Part shown: positions 20,123 through 23,925 of the stretch, in pieces
Layout of the letters: each line of letters opens with the position of its first letter
Position numbering within the stretch: position 1 is the first letter of the stretch
Notes under the pieces: generated by a model
The model's input: only the letters and a program-made list of their open reading frames with translations
The model's database searches: none
What the model was told of the DNA's origin: nothing
Assembly (NCBI GenBank): GCA_000697335.1
Contig: JNEM01006163.1
Location: 1-23,925, forward strand
From: Conidiobolus incongruus B7586
Taxonomy: Eukaryota > Entomophthoromycota > Entomophthoromycetes > Entomophthorales > Conidiobolaceae
Length of the DNA: 23,925 bases
Reading direction: 5' to 3'
Made by a program: the position numbers and the translations under genes

Positions 20123-20131
20123 TATATATAG
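20123..20131 (-). promoter_or_regulatory. Possible TATA box of transporter 2
   Basis: A TATATAAA-like stretch about 140-150 bp upstream of the ATG, followed by ACTCC in the same sense. In this A/T background the assignment is weak. Confidence 0.25.
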
Positions 20132-20139
20132 TATATAAT

Positions 20140-21599
20140 GAATATAATGAGTATGAAAGTCAAATTGAAGTAAATAGTAAAGGAGAAAAAAAAGTTGATC
20201 TATAAATTTTAACGTTAGGGGAATGCCAATCTCAGAGATGATAGACTCAATAAATTTTGATATTTCAATTGAGGTTCATAATTAAATTAAAAATTTATTA
20301 AATAATTATAAAATTAAAAATAATAATATATAAATATAAATAATATAAAATTTTGATTAATTAATTATTTTAATAATTTTAAATATATATATATATATAG
20401 ATAATTTAATTTAATTTTAATTTTAAATTTATTTTTTAATTAATTTTTGATAAATTTGATAAGATTTACTCCCCCTTGAATTGTATATCATTGAATAATT
20501 ATTAAAAATTTATAAATTTTGGGGAATAATATTTTGATAAAATATTCTAATAAAAATAATAAAATGGGATTATGTGCAAATTAGATATATTGAAAATGTG
20601 AATTGTATTCCTGGTTTATTCTTTTATCTAATTTTTTAGAAGATTTTAATTAAATTTGAAAATCTCTTTATTCGATTAACATTCAATAAGATTTTTATTG
20701 GTTAAATATTGATCAATATTAATTATTATTATTGATTTAAATTTGTAAAAAATATCAAATTATATAAAATTTTAATAATCTATTTATTTGTAAAATTCAT
20801 AGCTATTCAATAATATAATCTTATAATTATTTACAATATCTCAAAAAGTAATTCTCAGATATATGCAATTAATTATCATAGGAATTATAATATACAATAT
20901 TTATTATTTTGAAAATAATGACAAATTTTGAATCTGATAAGTATTTTTTATTCATTAAAATTATAATATAAATTATATTTTGATATTTCAAGTTTAATAG
21001 TATATATAATATCAAAAAATATTATTGAATATATTTTCAAATCTAACATCCAGCTAGCAACGAAAAGGAAAGGATGAATTATCAAATTCCTTGAAGGACA
21101 AAAGGTAGCAGCTTTCTTAAACTGGATTATATATATTATATTATCTTATAACATTTTATTAAAGAAAATTACTGAATATGATCTCATTTTTAAATATTTA
21201 TAATTTAACTTTTATATTCATTAAATCATTTTAAATTTATAAAATACTCAAGTAGTTAATATTGAATTTCATTATAAAAGATATTTTTATATGATAATAT
21301 ATATATTGTGTAAAATATCTATTAGCTATATATCCTATAAATCAAATAATTATAAGTAAATATCAAAGACAGGTTTGAAATTATAATGGTTATGAATATA
21401 AAATAATATACTATTGATTTTACATTTATTCAATATTTAATTATTGGTCTATATACACCAATAGATTTAATAACAATTAACAATTCATTTTCAAATTTTA
21501 TTGAAATGAACAGATTAAAATTATATATCAATAAGTAAAAAGGTCTACCCAAAAATCTATAAATTATATTTAATAGCAACAAATCAAATATATGAAATT
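20140..21599. other. 1.5-kb AT-rich spacer upstream of transporter 2
   Basis: An (AT)n tract lies at 20383-20399. A short higher-G+C patch at about 21050-21120 shows no coding frame or recognisable RNA. Nothing else seen. Confidence 0.35.
20383..20399. repeat. (AT)n microsatellite
   Basis: 17 bp of alternating A and T. Confidence 0.9.
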
Positions 21600-21911
21600 T
21601 TATATTATGACAAAATTATAAGTTGATTTTCCAGATACATATTCACCAACTAGTCCAAAAATAAAAAAATTTAAAAAAAAATTAGGTAAAGCATAAAAGG
21701 ATAAAATGGAACCTATCTGAGAGTAATTTTTAAATAGCGGAACTAAGAGCGTATCTATACGTAAGTAGGAAAACCTAAAAAAATTTATAATGTTGAATCG
21801 GTGTTGATAAAGACGGAGGATGAAGCAAATAATACTGACTAGAACAACACCAATATAAACGAGTATTTTGATAAAATTGTTGATATTTTTTGACAACTCG
21901 GATATTCAAAA
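21600..21911 (-). pseudogene. Hydrophobic open frame without ATG, possible remnant
   Basis: About 100 codons are open on the minus strand. The product is strongly hydrophobic with two likely membrane spans (YIGVVLVSIICFILRLY, and ALPNFFLNFFIFGLVGEYV) joined by a basic loop. There is no ATG before the first span and no convincing upstream exon, so it may be the tail of a decayed gene or chance in T-rich DNA. No family recognised. Confidence 0.22.
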
Positions 21912-22089
21912 TATAATTAACATACAAGATATTAGCAAAAATTCAAATTTTCAACAATCTGTAACTTAGAGGGACAGTTGGTATATTAATAGCTTAAATG
22001 TTAAAACATTAGAACTCAGAAAGTTCAAATGTCATAATATGAATTCAAATTCTCAAAACTATAACTATAATGATAATATAATACAATAA

Positions 22090-22775
22090 TTCAGATAGTA
22101 TAGTTGATCCGAAGAAATAAGGATATGACCAAGTACGAGGTAATATTAATTTAGAAAAGTAATGAATTTCTAGCAACTATGGATATCAAATAAAATGAAT
22201 TAAAAAATGAAAAGAGTTATTATTCAAAACAATGCACAATCTCAAAATATTATGGTTAAAAAAATCAAAGTTTGATCCAAAGTACTAGTCAAATTATAGA
22301 AAATATATCCAAAGTTTAATTTAACATCGGTAGAGAAGAGCCAATCGAAGATGTATTTGGCAATATGTTAAATAAAGAAATTACAGAGAAAAATTCTCAA
22401 AAAATTGAGAGCACATCAATAATCCTGAATAATTCTAAGGTTAACAAGCAAAATGATAAGAGTTTGTATAGCATCAGAATTTGAAATATTATTATTTCAA
22501 ACTTTGAGCATAATCAAGAAGTTGGAAGAATATTTAAGGAAAAGTTTATTTTGACAAATAATAGTGATAACAGAAAAAATGATGTAAAGAATAATAGAAT
22601 AAAATATATTATTCCTCTTGAAGAAAACTTCAAGATCTATTTAACCAGGATAATTGAGGATATTGCAAAGTCTGATGTTAACAATGATACACAAGATTTA
22701 TTTAAATTAAGTGGTCCTACCAGTATTGAAAATTACAAAAATGAAAATCCAAATAGCTTGATCAATAAAGACTAA
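22090..22775 (+). pseudogene. Degenerate Asn/Lys/Glu-rich coding region of unknown family
   Basis: One frame from about 22090 to TAA 22773-22775 reads as protein throughout. The last 152 codons (from 22320) have a single internal stop, TGA at 22482-22484, in a context (SIRI-stop-NIIISNFEHN) where Trp fits; random DNA this AT-rich would give about a dozen. The first 75 codons hold several more (TAG and TAA) where Gln fits. Readable parts include FNIGREEPIEDVFGNML, EVGRIFKEKFILTN and YIIPLEENFKIYLTRIIED. I recognise no domain. It behaves like an intron-poor gene silenced by C:G-to-T:A changes without frameshifts. Confidence 0.42.
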
Positions 22776-23925
22776 AAACCAATTATATAGAATTATGAAT
22801 GAATTAAATTATATTGGATGAAATTAAACTGTTAGAATAATAAATAATTTAATAAACACTTCAAATATAATAATTATGAGTGAGATAAAACAGATGTTAT
22901 CTAATTCAATAATTGATCAAACTTAATATTATAATAATCTTGTAAATTATAAATTCATTCTGTAAAACTTAATGTAAAAGACTAATATATTAAAAACTTT
23001 TCACAAAAATTATAAAATTCTTATATTATTTACTTCAAATGCTCTGGAAAAAGTGTAAAAATATTATGATCTTATTATTGTATAAATTAGTTAAATTGAT
23101 ATCATATCATAAAGTCATAGTAAAACTATGGTATAATTTAAAAGTTCATCGAATAAATATATATATATATATATATATATATTGAAAAGCTAAATATGAA
23201 TTAAAGTTATTAAAACTAAATATCTTTAAATAATATAAACTAGTAAATAAATATTTAATATAAATTATCAAAGTAAATAATCACTTATTTATTGAATTTT
23301 AAATATATTTGTCCTTTATTTTCAAAATGCCAGTTTATTTTAACTTGAAAGTTTATCCAAAGTTACTCCATAATTGGGATGGTTTTATTGACCAATAATC
23401 AAACAATATACTTTAACATCTTTCTTTAGAATTTACTTGTATTTTATGCCACTTATTGAGTATATTATTGACATCCAAAATTAATCAAAAAAATAAAAAG
23501 AACTTTCTACGTATTTTGCTATAATATTTGATTAATAAGTAAACTCTAAAATAAATAATCCTAATATATTAAAAAAAAGCTAATAGAATATATATTAGAT
23601 TATAATTCAATTTTTTCAAACAAAAATTTCTATTTATATAATATATTATAACCCTGAAAATTTTTAAATTTATATATATTAATTTTGGAAAAATAATTAA
23701 ATATGATTTTATTGATTTATTAATATATTTATAATCATTATATAATGAAGTTTGTTAATTTAATATTTTTGAAATTTTGATATCAATAACAAAGTTTATA
23801 ATTAATAATAATAAATCAAAATAATATTTTTATAATTAATATTATATTTTAAAATAAATAATAAATTTTAAAATCAAACAATAATATAGATATTGTTTTT
23901 AATATAAAAAAAATAAATTGATAAA
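22776..23925. other. AT-rich right end of the window
   Basis: No coding frame or RNA gene seen; one (AT)n tract at 23157-23182. Confidence 0.4.
23157..23182. repeat. (AT)n microsatellite
   Basis: 26 bp of alternating A and T. Confidence 0.95.

Noticed and set aside
5527-22775. Reassignment of TAG/TGA (Gln/Trp) as sense codons
   Set aside because: All intact genes end in TAA and the relics have TAG/TGA at Gln/Trp-like sites, which made me consider it. But the intact transporters and SANT/U-box gene have over 1,400 codons with no in-frame TAG or TGA, one relic also has in-frame TAA, and the kinase relic has lost its catalytic residues. Decay explains it better.

Overview
The window looks like nuclear DNA from a very AT-rich eukaryote, most likely a fungus and plausibly an early-diverging one. 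The evidence is a fungal-type set of genes: Srp40/Nopp140 with an N-terminal LisH motif, an Abz2-like aminodeoxychorismate lyase, a Zim17/Tim15 zinc-finger protein and two Pho84-like major-facilitator transporters. Introns are tiny (47-77 nt) with GTAAGT/GTAATN donors and mostly TTTTAG-type acceptors, and the intergenic DNA is extremely A/T-rich. No phylogenetic test was possible, so the species-level origin is open. Splice models were read by eye from frame continuity and family resemblance.

Layout. 1-1425 (-): 5' part of a nucleolar Nopp140/Srp40 gene running off the left edge, with three apparently identical 207-bp coding repeats. 2008-2484 (+): Zim17-like gene carrying two homopolymer indels that cancel out. 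2498-3479 (-): a seven-exon Abz2-like gene that converges on it. 3880-3951 (-): tRNA-Thr(AGU), with a 525-bp solo LTR beginning 16 nt upstream of its 5' end. 4.8-5.2 kb and 5.5-6.2 kb: two decayed coding regions, the second an APH-type kinase relic. 6473-8172 (-): a multi-exon protein with a CUE-like region, a SANT domain and a C-terminal U-box. 9692-9764 (-): tRNA-Val(AAC), with a second copy of the same LTR again exactly 16 nt upstream, and a different 269-bp solo LTR just beyond it. 12582-14033 and 18564-19982 (-): a tandem pair of diverged Pho84-like transporters. The rest is AT-rich spacer with (AT)n tracts and a few degenerate coding fragments (about 12.2, 17.3, 21.7 and 22.1-22.8 kb).

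The gene set is housekeeping: nucleolar assembly, p-aminobenzoate/folate synthesis, mitochondrial Hsp70 maintenance and a probable ubiquitin ligase. The transporters are less ordinary, because most residues that contact phosphate in characterised relatives are replaced in both. The two strongest themes are LTR insertion at a fixed distance from Pol III genes, and widespread C-to-T/G-to-A type decay, seen as CpG loss between LTR copies and as nonsense codons at Gln/Trp-like positions in dead genes.
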